Source: an uncultured Sphingobacteriales bacterium (GTDB lineage Bacteria; Bacteroidota; Bacteroidia; Chitinophagales; Chitinophagaceae). From it: 64,000 bases of DNA. Within the stretch, counting starts at the first letter, position 1; each line of letters begins with the position of its first letter. This document shows, in pieces, positions 35,951 through 43,441 of the stretch. The notes beneath the pieces are model-generated. The model was not told the DNA's origin. It did not search any database and saw nothing but the letters and a program-made list of their open reading frames with translations. The stretch is from the NCBI GenBank assembly GCA_937991535.1, contig CALKHN010000007.1, forward strand, positions 1 to 64,000, read 5' to 3'. A program made the position numbers and the translations under genes.

Positions 35951-35979
35951 CTCCGGCTGATATTATATATTAGCCGGAG
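35951..35979. terminator. Bidirectional hairpin terminator
   Basis: CTCCGGCT at 35951-35958 pairs with AGCCGGAG at 35972-35979; the inner part continues with a G-T wobble and ATAT/ATAT pairs, giving a 13-bp stem with a TAT loop. It lies between the convergent stops at 35939 and 35996. Confidence 0.75.
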
Positions 35980-35995
35980 TACTATCAAAATTATT

Positions 35996-37021
35996 CTACG
36001 CTCCCAATGCCCCCTTCGCATACGCAAGGCATTTTTTTGTTTCCTTTACCGCATCGGATCCGGCGGGTATTTCATATTCCAGTTCAATACTTGCCGGGAT
36101 GTCGTATTTCCTTTCTTTCAGGAGGTTCAGTATTTCTTTAATGGGCGTATCGCCCTGACCCCAGGGAAGATTGGCTCCGCCATTTTCTTTTGTTTTGCGG
36201 TCTTTTATATGAAAGCTTGTAATGCGGTTGTGCTTTGCCTCAATAAACGCCAGTAAGCTTTCTTTTGTATTGTTCCCTCCTGCCGCTATATAATGGCCGC
36301 AATCGAGGTTAATGGAATTGTAGGGCGACTGGCTCAGGGCTTCATCCCATACGGTATCGGTGGCCTGCGTATGGTTATGGTAACCGATATATACTTTATG
36401 TTTTGCAGCGAGTGTTCCCAGACGTTGAGAATGAGCGGGATCTTTAGGCAGCTCCACAGTAACAGAACGGGCTCCCAGCGCTTTCGCAGCCCTAAGTGCA
36501 TATTCAATTTCAGCATCGGTATTGTTTGTGCCCAATGCATTGGGTTTGAAAGCATAGATGCTTACCCCGGCTTTTTTAAACATTTTTTTTACCTCTTTAA
36601 ACTTATCCATTGAAACTGTGGCCCGCCATTCGGCCACCTGTTCTGCATAGGCTTTTATCTGCGCTTTCAGTTCGTCCGAAATTTGAGATGGCTGCCCGTT
36701 TACGCGGGGAGGCATTTTAATGGTATTAACAGGTTTCCCTGCATAATCTTCTACCGACTCGCCCATCAATTCAACAGCACTGATACCACTATCAACAATA
36801 TATTGCAGCAATTGCTCCACATTGTGCGGCATGCTCCGGAATGAATACGTAATTACACCGATCTGTACGCCAAAGAATTTCGAGTCGGGTACTTTATCAA
36901 ACGAAAATGCTTTTGACCATGCAGTTGAACCGCCAATCAGCAGGCTCACAGAAGCCATTGATCCCTTCAATAAAAACGAACGGCGCGAAGCATTAAAAGC
37001 ATTGTTGTTGTGAACAGGCAT
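35996..37021 (-). CDS. Tat-exported TIM-barrel protein, xylose isomerase-like
   Basis: 341 residues with a twin-arginine signal (ASRRSFLLKGS) and hydrophobic stretch, hence periplasmic. The body is an AP endonuclease 2 / xylose isomerase-like TIM barrel (PF01261): QIGVITYSFRSM opening strand, ISAVELMGES with a metal Glu, ALGARSVTVELP, KVYIGYHNHTQ, NSINLDCGHYIAAGGN, ITSFHIKDRK and IPASIELEYEIP. The metal ligands Glu, Asp/His and Glu appear in place. Exported members of this family act on keto-sugars or as epimerases in Bacteroidota; with the DUF1080 gene divergently next to it, a role in 3-keto sugar breakdown is plausible. Exact substrate unknown. Confidence 0.85.
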   Translation of the reverse strand: MPVHNNNAFNASRRSFLLKGSMASVSLLIGGSTAWSKAFSFDKVPDSKFFGVQIGVITYSFRSMPHNVEQLLQYIVDSGISAVELMGESVEDYAGKPVNTIKMPPRVNGQPSQISDELKAQIKAYAEQVAEWRATVSMDKFKEVKKMFKKAGVSIYAFKPNALGTNNTDAEIEYALRAAKALGARSVTVELPKDPAHSQRLGTLAAKHKVYIGYHNHTQATDTVWDEALSQSPYNSINLDCGHYIAAGGNNTKESLLAFIEAKHNRITSFHIKDRKTKENGGANLPWGQGDTPIKEILNLLKERKYDIPASIELEYEIPAGSDAVKETKKCLAYAKGALGA

Positions 37022-37237
37022 ATTGCAGATTTTATAATGAAATATTTATGCTCCGTAAATATATGCCTTCAAAGGAAAGTTAAAAAATTATTCTCACAAT
37101 CCATAATGAACAGGGTCTGCGTTTCCGGTTGCGTTCCGAAGCTCCTGTTGTGCTTATGTGTTCAGCGTTTTTTTAAAACAAATTACATGCAGCTACTTTT
37201 TTGTTTTATATTGTAACATCATTCTTAATGATCGTTC

Positions 37238-37861
37238 ATGAAAAAATACGTTCTAATCTTTTTGCAACTCTCCGCTGTAGTGTTTTTTACCATATCCTCA
37301 ATACAGGCGCAGCGATGGATCAGTTTGTTCAATGGCAAAAACCTGGAGGGTTGGCACACGCTGCCGGGTGGAGAGTGGAAAGTAGAAAATGGTATTATAG
37401 TTGGTACAAGCCCGGCTACAGAACCGAGGCATGGGTTATTGGTGTCGGACAGCGTTTTTGCCGATTTTGAAATTGAAATTTCTTATAAAGCCGTTAAAGG
37501 CAACAGCGGACTATACTTCAGGGCGCAGGAAGTGGAAGATGCAGTAGGTGTACATGGTTTCCAGGCCGAAATAGATCCCAACAAAGATGCCGGCGGATTA
37601 TATGAGACCGGTGGCAGGGCCTGGGTGGTGCAACCCAGTGCAGAAGCGGTAAAAAAATGGTATATGCCTGGTAAATGGAATAAAATGAAGGTACGGGCCG
37701 TGGGTAAAGAAATAACAGTATGGGTTAACGGAAAACAAACGGCTCATCTCACCAACGACCCTGGCAGAACAGCCGGGTGCATTGCATTGCAATTGCATGG
37801 GGGTATGGATATGGAAGTTTATTTCCGGGAAATACGGATAAGGAGGTTAGAAGGGAAATAA
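37238..37861 (+). CDS. DUF1080 (3-keto-disaccharide hydrolase) family protein
   Basis: 207 residues: signal peptide (FFTISSIQAQ) then a single DUF1080 concanavalin-like domain. Family hallmarks are WISLFNGKNLEGWHTLPGGEWKVENGIIVG near the start, FADFEIEISYKAVKGNSGLYFRAQ in the middle, GFQAEID and GGLYETGGRAW, and WNKMKVRAVGKEITVWVNG towards the end. Members studied in Bacteroidota hydrolyse or eliminate 3-ketoglycosides in the periplasm, which fits the neighbouring TIM-barrel protein and the Tat oxidoreductase at 4.7 kb. It is a single-domain version, close to the minimum size. No promoter identified. Confidence 0.88.
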   Translation: MKKYVLIFLQLSAVVFFTISSIQAQRWISLFNGKNLEGWHTLPGGEWKVENGIIVGTSPATEPRHGLLVSDSVFADFEIEISYKAVKGNSGLYFRAQEVEDAVGVHGFQAEIDPNKDAGGLYETGGRAWVVQPSAEAVKKWYMPGKWNKMKVRAVGKEITVWVNGKQTAHLTNDPGRTAGCIALQLHGGMDMEVYFREIRIRRLEGK

Positions 37862-37881
37862 AAACGAGCAGCAGTGCAGCA

Positions 37882-38787
37882 TTATTCATCCCATTTAAGC
37901 AAAACGTCTGCCACACTTTGATGCACATGGTCCGATAAAAAAGATGCCAGGGCATCATCGTTCATTTTGTCTTTTTGCGTTTTCAATGCCCTCCATAGCT
38001 TTGTGAACGCAGCACTACCGCTCCTGTTGTATATATCCCCGGCGGCCGAATGCCACCTGCTCTGGTACCATCCATAATTTTGAGGATATTGCTCACCGAT
38101 TTCATCATAACGGTTCTCCAGGTCGTTTAGTGAAGTGTATTTCAATCCGTCTCTTCCTCCCGCAATAACCATTTTGGGAAAGATGGTAAGCGCCGGCAAT
38201 TGTTCGGGTTCGTTTTCTGCAATGTAAGTATGCAGCAGCAGGTTGGCGAATAATTCTCCCATCCATTTTCTTTGCATAATTAAACCGCCCTGACTGTGAA
38301 AAGCGTGGCCCAGTTCATGAATAGCCAGTAGATCAAAAAATGGCTGCATGGTAAGCGTTCCGTTTCCGTTGTTGTATGTGCGGCATATTTGCTCCGCCAG
38401 GTATTTCGGTAATTTTTCAAGAGGTGGAACAAAACTTTTCCAGAAATCATTATCTGCAGACGCTATGATCAGCGTTTGGTTGTCATTATAATGTGGCATT
38501 CCATACACAGGAAACTTTGTATATTTTTTCCAATCAGCAGGGTCGAGGATGAGCACCTCTACAGCAGGTTCAAATGCAATCAGCGATTGATAAAAACCCA
38601 TCACCCTGTCGCAGCGGTCTGCTATTAACGCCGCCCTGTTTTCATTGCCTGTACTGTAATATACCTTTGTTTTATACCCCTTTAAAAAAGTGAGGCTGTC
38701 AGAGGCCTGGGCAGAGCACGATGGCAGGAGAAACAGTCCTGAGATAGCCTGCATCAAAATTGCTTTCGAAAAGTTCCGGAGTATCAT
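37882..38787 (-). CDS. Putative HExxH metalloprotease lipoprotein
   Basis: 301 residues. The N-terminus looks like a lipoprotein signal ending in LFLLPSC (Cys24). The zinc motif HELGH is at 157-161 and a likely third ligand, Glu178, lies in WMGELFANLLLHTY 17 residues later, the gluzincin arrangement. An N-terminal domain (VYYSTGNENRAALIADRCDRV) resembles the helical and beta subdomain of surface peptidase-like proteins. I do not recognise a named family. It lies 36 bp behind the PQQ dehydrogenase on the same strand, so the two probably share a transcript; no functional link is obvious. Confidence 0.7.
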   Translation of the reverse strand: MILRNFSKAILMQAISGLFLLPSCSAQASDSLTFLKGYKTKVYYSTGNENRAALIADRCDRVMGFYQSLIAFEPAVEVLILDPADWKKYTKFPVYGMPHYNDNQTLIIASADNDFWKSFVPPLEKLPKYLAEQICRTYNNGNGTLTMQPFFDLLAIHELGHAFHSQGGLIMQRKWMGELFANLLLHTYIAENEPEQLPALTIFPKMVIAGGRDGLKYTSLNDLENRYDEIGEQYPQNYGWYQSRWHSAAGDIYNRSGSAAFTKLWRALKTQKDKMNDDALASFLSDHVHQSVADVLLKWDE

Positions 38788-38823
38788 TTGTATCGTATTA
38801 AGGTTCAGTGAGCGGTATTACAA

Positions 38824-40803
38824 TTATGGCAAAGAAAAAGCAACCACGAAATCACCTTGTTTGGTTCCCAGCTTTCCATGCCCGCCCGCAGCTATTACCA
38901 CATATTGTTTGCCATTCACTGCATAGATCATGGGCGTGGCCTGCGCGCTGGCCGGCAATGCATGTTCCCAAAGCAGTTCGCCGGTTTTGGTATTAAAAGC
39001 ACGCAAATGATTATCTAAAGTGGCGGCTACAAACAAAAGGTTACCAGCCGTAACAATGGCGCCGCCAAAATTAACAGAGCCCCATTTTTTAGTATCGGGG
39101 TATTGCACGGGATCGTACATATATCCAAGGGGTACCTCCCATTGCTTTGCTCCATTGTGCATATCAATAGCAAGCAGCGTACCCCATGGTGGTTTTATTT
39201 GCATCATCAAACCCTTATCACTTGCTTTGAAAAGATAATCGCGTTTCATGATATAGGGTGTGCCCAATTGCCGGCCGGTTTCTGCCCGCATAACTTCTGC
39301 ATGTTCCTTTTCCAATTGAGCTACTTTTTCTCTTGGCAGCATTCTTACAACAGCGGGTATGCGGTTAATATTGGTGAGCAGCAGTTGCTGTTCAGGGTCA
39401 AAGCACATACCGCCCCAGTGAATGCCGCCCACATTTCCCGGCGCCATAATAGTACCTTTATAACTGGGAGGCGTAAACGGGCCTTTATTAACATATTGTG
39501 CAATCCGCTTTTCTGCTTCTTCTTTGTCCTGCGCTGTTACGCCCCATGCATCTGCAGTAGAAATGCTTTGCAAACCAACAGGAGCTGGGAGCACTGGGAA
39601 GGGCTGGGTGGGATGCGCTTCTTCGCCGGCAATATCCGATGCCGGCACAGCCCGCTCTTCAACCGGAAACAGGGACTCGCCGGTTTCGCGGTTCAGTATA
39701 AATATGTGGCCCATTTTGGTGCCTACTGCTACGGCAGGTATTTTTTTCTTATCCCTGGTTATGTTTATCAGCATAGGTTGAGCTGCAATATCATAATCCC
39801 ACAAATCGTGGTGCACCACCTGGTAGTACCACACCATTTTTCCGGTAGAAGCCCGGAGGGCAATAATAGAGTTTCCATATAAATTTTGCCCCAGGCGCTC
39901 ACCACCATAGAAATCAGGACTTGGACTGCTGGTTGGAATGAATACAAGGTCACGGTCGGCATCAGCCGAAATAACAGACCACGCATTGGCAGCGCCTGTT
40001 TTATGGGCTTTGGGACCGCGCCAGGTGTGCCAGGCCTTATCTGAAGAGTCTGTTGGAATAGGATCCCAACTCCACCGAAGTTCACCTGAGTTAGCATCAT
40101 AGGCTCTTACCGTGCCACGCGGATAATCGAAGCGCTGGTTGTCGCCCATAGAAGAACCAACAATTACAAGGTTACCAATGATTGCCGGCGGCGAAGTGAT
40201 GCTGAGATCCTTGCCAAAACCTGCTCTTAAATCAACAGTGCCGTCTTTACCAAAATAAACAACAGGGTCGCCGGTTTTTGCATCCAGCGCTATCAACCGC
40301 CCGTCAAGCGTAGCGATAAAAATCCTTTTTGACGCGGAACGGTTTCCTTTATCACCCGGCGCCGGCCAGGCAGAAACACCACGGGAAGTAATTTCCGAAA
40401 AATCATTTTTTAAATCAATCTTCGGATCAAACACCCATTTTTGAGTTCCCGACGAAGCATCAATAGCAAACACCCGGCAGGAAGGCGTACTGAAGTACAA
40501 CGTGTGATCTATGAGAATGGGAGTAGCTTCAAAAGCTGCCTTCTCCTTTGCGTTTGTGCCTTCATATTTTTTTAATTCGCCGGTTTGGTAAGTCCAGGCC
40601 ACCTGCAGTTGCTTTACATTTTTGACGTTAATTTGTTGCAATCCCGAATAACGGCTTCCCCCGGCATCGCCGCCATAAGCAGGCCACCCACTGCGGTTTT
40701 TTTCATTTTGAGCATTACGGAGTGATTGTGCTCTTAAAGAAACGAGGGCAATGTTCAACGCAATAGCGGTGATCATTATCTTTTTTAATGGCATAGCGAA
40801 CAT
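38824..40803 (-). CDS. PQQ-dependent quinoprotein dehydrogenase (glucose/quinate type, soluble)
   Basis: 659 residues: signal peptide (ALNIALVSLRAQ), then an eight-bladed quinoprotein propeller. Recognisable blocks are WPAYGGDAGGSRYSGLQQIN, LQVAWTYQTGE, FEATPILIDHTLYFSTPSCRVFAID, GTQKWVFDPK, SSPSPDFYGGERLGQNLYGNS, WYYQVVHHDLWDYDIAAQPML, and near the end GTLLAIDMHNGAKQWEVPLG and GGAIVTAGNLLFVAATLDNHLRAF. No membrane-helix block (as in E. coli Gcd) and no CxxCH haem site, so it is a periplasmic soluble form that needs an external electron acceptor. No pqq biosynthesis genes are visible here. Substrate probably a sugar or polyol. Confidence 0.9.
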   Translation of the reverse strand: MFAMPLKKIMITAIALNIALVSLRAQSLRNAQNEKNRSGWPAYGGDAGGSRYSGLQQINVKNVKQLQVAWTYQTGELKKYEGTNAKEKAAFEATPILIDHTLYFSTPSCRVFAIDASSGTQKWVFDPKIDLKNDFSEITSRGVSAWPAPGDKGNRSASKRIFIATLDGRLIALDAKTGDPVVYFGKDGTVDLRAGFGKDLSITSPPAIIGNLVIVGSSMGDNQRFDYPRGTVRAYDANSGELRWSWDPIPTDSSDKAWHTWRGPKAHKTGAANAWSVISADADRDLVFIPTSSPSPDFYGGERLGQNLYGNSIIALRASTGKMVWYYQVVHHDLWDYDIAAQPMLINITRDKKKIPAVAVGTKMGHIFILNRETGESLFPVEERAVPASDIAGEEAHPTQPFPVLPAPVGLQSISTADAWGVTAQDKEEAEKRIAQYVNKGPFTPPSYKGTIMAPGNVGGIHWGGMCFDPEQQLLLTNINRIPAVVRMLPREKVAQLEKEHAEVMRAETGRQLGTPYIMKRDYLFKASDKGLMMQIKPPWGTLLAIDMHNGAKQWEVPLGYMYDPVQYPDTKKWGSVNFGGAIVTAGNLLFVAATLDNHLRAFNTKTGELLWEHALPASAQATPMIYAVNGKQYVVIAAGGHGKLGTKQGDFVVAFSLP

Positions 40804-40992
40804 ATTGAAGTAAGGGATACAGTTGTAAATGTACAGATGTTTTGCAAAAAAAATGTGAAGCTAAGCGTGACAAACACAGGGGAAACCCGAAGATCAGGCA
40901 TTAGCCTATACGGTTGTGTGATGCGACAGCTAAAAGCCTGTAAGCGTCTTCATTGTGAAGGTCTTACCGGCCTAAAGATGAATTAGCAGAAT

Positions 40993-41007
40993 GCGCTTTT
41001 CAAGCGC
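40993..41007 (-). terminator. Short hairpin at the end of the PepSY-like gene
   Basis: GCGCTT-TTC-AAGCGC is a perfect 6-bp stem overlapping the stop codon of the gene ending at 41007. No clear T-run follows on the minus strand, so it is a weak terminator candidate. The rest of the 40804-40992 gap has a few small inverted repeats (such as CTTCA-TTG-TGAAG) but matches no RNA family I know. Confidence 0.35.
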
Positions 41008-41435
41008 TAACTATCAATCCGGAGAAAATTTCCGTTCCTGTCAAATTCCAGGGTTATATCGTTCGACAGTTTAATTTTCTGCACCGTTTTTTCAAGGTTC
41101 CAGTTTTTGATGAATTCAGACGGATAATTTTTCTGTACATAAAAAAGAATAGTGGAAGGAATAACGCTGTCGGGCAGCGCATCATTGCCTTCTATTTCTT
41201 TAACCTCGCCACTCTGGTTAAATTCAATTTTGGTACCGTTGTTTAAATAAACGGTATACGTAATTTTAAGATCATCGAATTCTTTCACAGCCTGAACGAT
41301 CTGTTGATCGGGAAAGTGGGTGCTGATATAACTGGCGCTTGTAGCAGGCAGGTCGTTGGGAGCTACAACTTTTTCTTTGGTGCAGGAGCCGAATAAAAGG
41401 GCCGGCAGCATCAGTAACAGGAGTGATTTTTTCAT
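41007..41435 (-). CDS. PepSY-like (BLIP-like) lipoprotein
   Basis: 142 residues with a lipobox LLFGSC (Cys18), so a lipid-anchored periplasmic or outer-membrane protein. Two PepSY_like repeats follow: ISTHFPDQQIVQAVKEFDDLKITYTVYLNNGTKIEFNQ and VQKNYPSEFIKNWNLEKTVQKIKLSNDITLEFDRNG, each of the helix-plus-four-strand type seen in the beta-lactamase-inhibitor-like family of Bacteroidota. Function in the family is unknown; peptidase regulation has been proposed. A perfect 19-bp palindrome lies upstream at 41484-41502 and may control it. Confidence 0.8.
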   Translation of the reverse strand: MKKSLLLLMLPALLFGSCTKEKVVAPNDLPATSASYISTHFPDQQIVQAVKEFDDLKITYTVYLNNGTKIEFNQSGEVKEIEGNDALPDSVIPSTILFYVQKNYPSEFIKNWNLEKTVQKIKLSNDITLEFDRNGNFLRIDS

Positions 41436-41483
41436 ACAATGTATTTTTTAGATAATGGGTAAGAAAATGGTTGCACAATAACA

Positions 41484-41502
41484 ACCAGGTAATTTACCTG
41501 GT
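41484..41502. promoter_or_regulatory. Perfect 19-bp palindrome upstream of the PepSY-like gene
   Basis: ACCAGGTAATTTACCTGGT is a perfect dyad with one central base, 49-67 bp before the ATG at 41435. A dyad with no proper loop favours a dimeric regulator site over an RNA hairpin. It could also serve as part of a terminator for the gene ending at 41687. No regulator gene is adjacent. The 41436-41686 gap holds nothing else recognisable. Confidence 0.4.
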
Positions 41503-41686
41503 GAAATAAATAAGTAATTTGTTTAAGAGATGTTAATCGCCTGTTTACTTACGTGGAATAAAATCCATTTAACTTTTTATTGTAAACTGTCGTTGCAGCG
41601 CTGTATAATGAATTTCAACCGCAGGGAGATTGCTGTTTTGAAAAAATAATTACGGTGCAGATATTGCTTAATGTAGGTTTTGCAGA

Positions 41687-42208
41687 TTAGCGTTGTTTCT
41701 TTTCAATATAATATTTAAACAATTGCAGGTTATTGTCCATATATGTTTCTCTGAAGCTTTCGGAAAACAAGCCATAGAATTTTTCCCACGGATACCATTT
41801 TATATCTTCATTGATCCACCATTGCACCTTGGTAAGCAAGGCATCCTGCGGATGACGAACAACTGTAAAACCGCTGCTAAAAACCTGTTTATTGTCCGAT
41901 TTTATTATTGCTATTATACTATCTTCTGCGAATTGTTCTAATTGTATGGAATTTGAAATGCCGTTGGCGCTTACCCACTCCACCTGCTGCGCTGATGATA
42001 TGGAATATGCAGCACTACTGTCCTGCAAAATAGGATTCCAGTGCTTCCAGTCATCAATCCGCAGCAAAGCAGCCATTACACTGTCTTTAGGAGCGTGTAG
42101 CAATACCGATTTTGATACACTTATTTTTGAAGGCAACAGAAAAGAAAAAAACAATAATATGATGCTAAATGTTATAATACCAATCGCTATCTGTTTTATT
42201 AATCGCAT
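41687..42208 (-). CDS. SRPBCC (START-like) domain protein with N-terminal membrane anchor
   Basis: 173 residues: one N-terminal transmembrane helix (IGIITFSIILLFFSFLLP) then a polyketide cyclase/START-like domain. Typical start of the domain is KISVSKSVLLHAPKDSVMAALLRIDDWKHWNPIL; later blocks are VEWVSANGISNSIQLEQFAEDSIIAI, AKV-like KVQWWINEDIKWYPWEKFYGLF and an amphipathic C-terminal helix. Membrane-anchored SRPBCC proteins of this form are common in Bacteroidota and probably bind a hydrophobic ligand, but no role is established. It follows the ABC-2 permease by 76 bp and may be cotranscribed. Confidence 0.8.
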   Translation of the reverse strand: MRLIKQIAIGIITFSIILLFFSFLLPSKISVSKSVLLHAPKDSVMAALLRIDDWKHWNPILQDSSAAYSISSAQQVEWVSANGISNSIQLEQFAEDSIIAIIKSDNKQVFSSGFTVVRHPQDALLTKVQWWINEDIKWYPWEKFYGLFSESFRETYMDNNLQLFKYYIEKKQR

Positions 42209-42284
42209 ATTGCTTACTAAAATTAGATTTTCTTTTTAGATTTCGCTTTACACACCATTCCAGGCAGGTATATTTTGCTTTGTT

Positions 42285-43391
42285 TTATTCCCATTTAAAC
42301 GTTTTCACCGCAAGCGTGTAGCCAACTACAGCCCATATAGCAAGTATACCCAACTGTTTGCCGCAATCTGTTAAATGTGCACCTTCAAAAGCAACATTGC
42401 GCATGGCATCGTTTAAATGAGTAAGCGGCAGTATTTTACAAAAGGGTTGAAGCCAGGCAGGAAAATTATCAATAGGGAAAAAGGTACCGGCAAGCAAAAA
42501 CTGGGGTAAGGTAACAATATTAGCCAGCGGCGGAATAGCACTTTCATTTTTAGCTATCCCGCTTACTACAAAGCCCAGAGACATAAAAACCACCAGGCCT
42601 ATAAAACTCAATACCAGCAACTCAATAAAAGTGACCCATCCATGTACTAATGTAAAATGAAAAAAATAATAGCCAACCAGCAAAATCACTATGGATGTAA
42701 TCAACTGAAAGGTTACCCGGCTAAGTCCTTCGCCCAGAACTATAAAAGTGCGGCTAACGGGGGTGGCAAAAAAACGTTTAAGTACTAAAGTTTGTCTCAA
42801 ACTGAAAAATAAAAATGCCACGCCAAAAACGCCTGCGCTCAATAAGGAAAAACCCAGTTGGCCCGGAAGTATAAAATCTATGGTACGGTAGGTTCGACCC
42901 GGGATTTTTTCAATATGATTATTTATAACAGCAACTGTGGGTGCATCAGGATATTTTTTATGATCAATACTTTTTATTATGGATTCCAGTATAGCACGCA
43001 GCACCTGCAAATTTTGCGGACTTACAGCTTCCGAACTTTTTAGATTGATAAAATAAGCGGGTGATGCATTTTCATTTTTCTGAATAGCGATGACAGCCGT
43101 TAACCGCCCTTTTTCAAGATCTTCTTTTATTTCGGTCTCTGGTTTTTCAATGATACGAAGCCCCGGGATGGTTTTGATGATGCCATAGAGGTAATTGGTT
43201 GTATCGGTGGCAGGAGCAAAAGCCGCACGAATGGAAATTCTGCCTCCGCTTCCCAAAAAACCAAAAACGAGAATAAATATTAAAGGAAAAGCAAAGCTGA
43301 ACGCAACAGCCGAAGGACTTTTGAAAATAGCTATAAGCCCGGCTTTGGCAATAGCAAACATGGCTTTAAACTGGCTATAGGATTTCGACAT
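42285..43391 (-). CDS. ABC-2 type transporter permease
   Basis: 368-residue inner-membrane protein of the ABC-2 family: first helix after a short cytoplasmic start (AIFKSPSAVAFSFAFPLIFILVFGFLG), a large extracytoplasmic domain of about 130 residues, then five helices including QLGFSLLSAGVFGVAFLFFSLRQTLVLKRFFATPVSR and PLANIVTLPQFLLAGTFFPIDNFPAWLQPFCKILPLTHLNDAMR, both typical for drug or lipid exporters. No ATPase partner is encoded next to it; the flanking genes are SppA and an SRPBCC protein. It probably pairs with an ATPase encoded elsewhere. Confidence 0.88.
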   Translation of the reverse strand: MSKSYSQFKAMFAIAKAGLIAIFKSPSAVAFSFAFPLIFILVFGFLGSGGRISIRAAFAPATDTTNYLYGIIKTIPGLRIIEKPETEIKEDLEKGRLTAVIAIQKNENASPAYFINLKSSEAVSPQNLQVLRAILESIIKSIDHKKYPDAPTVAVINNHIEKIPGRTYRTIDFILPGQLGFSLLSAGVFGVAFLFFSLRQTLVLKRFFATPVSRTFIVLGEGLSRVTFQLITSIVILLVGYYFFHFTLVHGWVTFIELLVLSFIGLVVFMSLGFVVSGIAKNESAIPPLANIVTLPQFLLAGTFFPIDNFPAWLQPFCKILPLTHLNDAMRNVAFEGAHLTDCGKQLGILAIWAVVGYTLAVKTFKWE

Positions 43392-43441
43392 GCAATTATA
43401 ATTTGCCCGGCAAAGGTAGCGGATTTGTTATCTTTAAATAT

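Noticed and set aside
39103..39882. 259-codon plus-strand frame
   Set aside because: Antisense shadow of the PQQ dehydrogenase, whose reading frame has clear family motifs.
40804..41006. Possible cobalamin-like riboswitch or structured RNA before the PQQ dehydrogenase
   Set aside because: Some small hairpins and a GGGGAAACCC word are present, but the conserved boxes of known riboswitches could not be placed.
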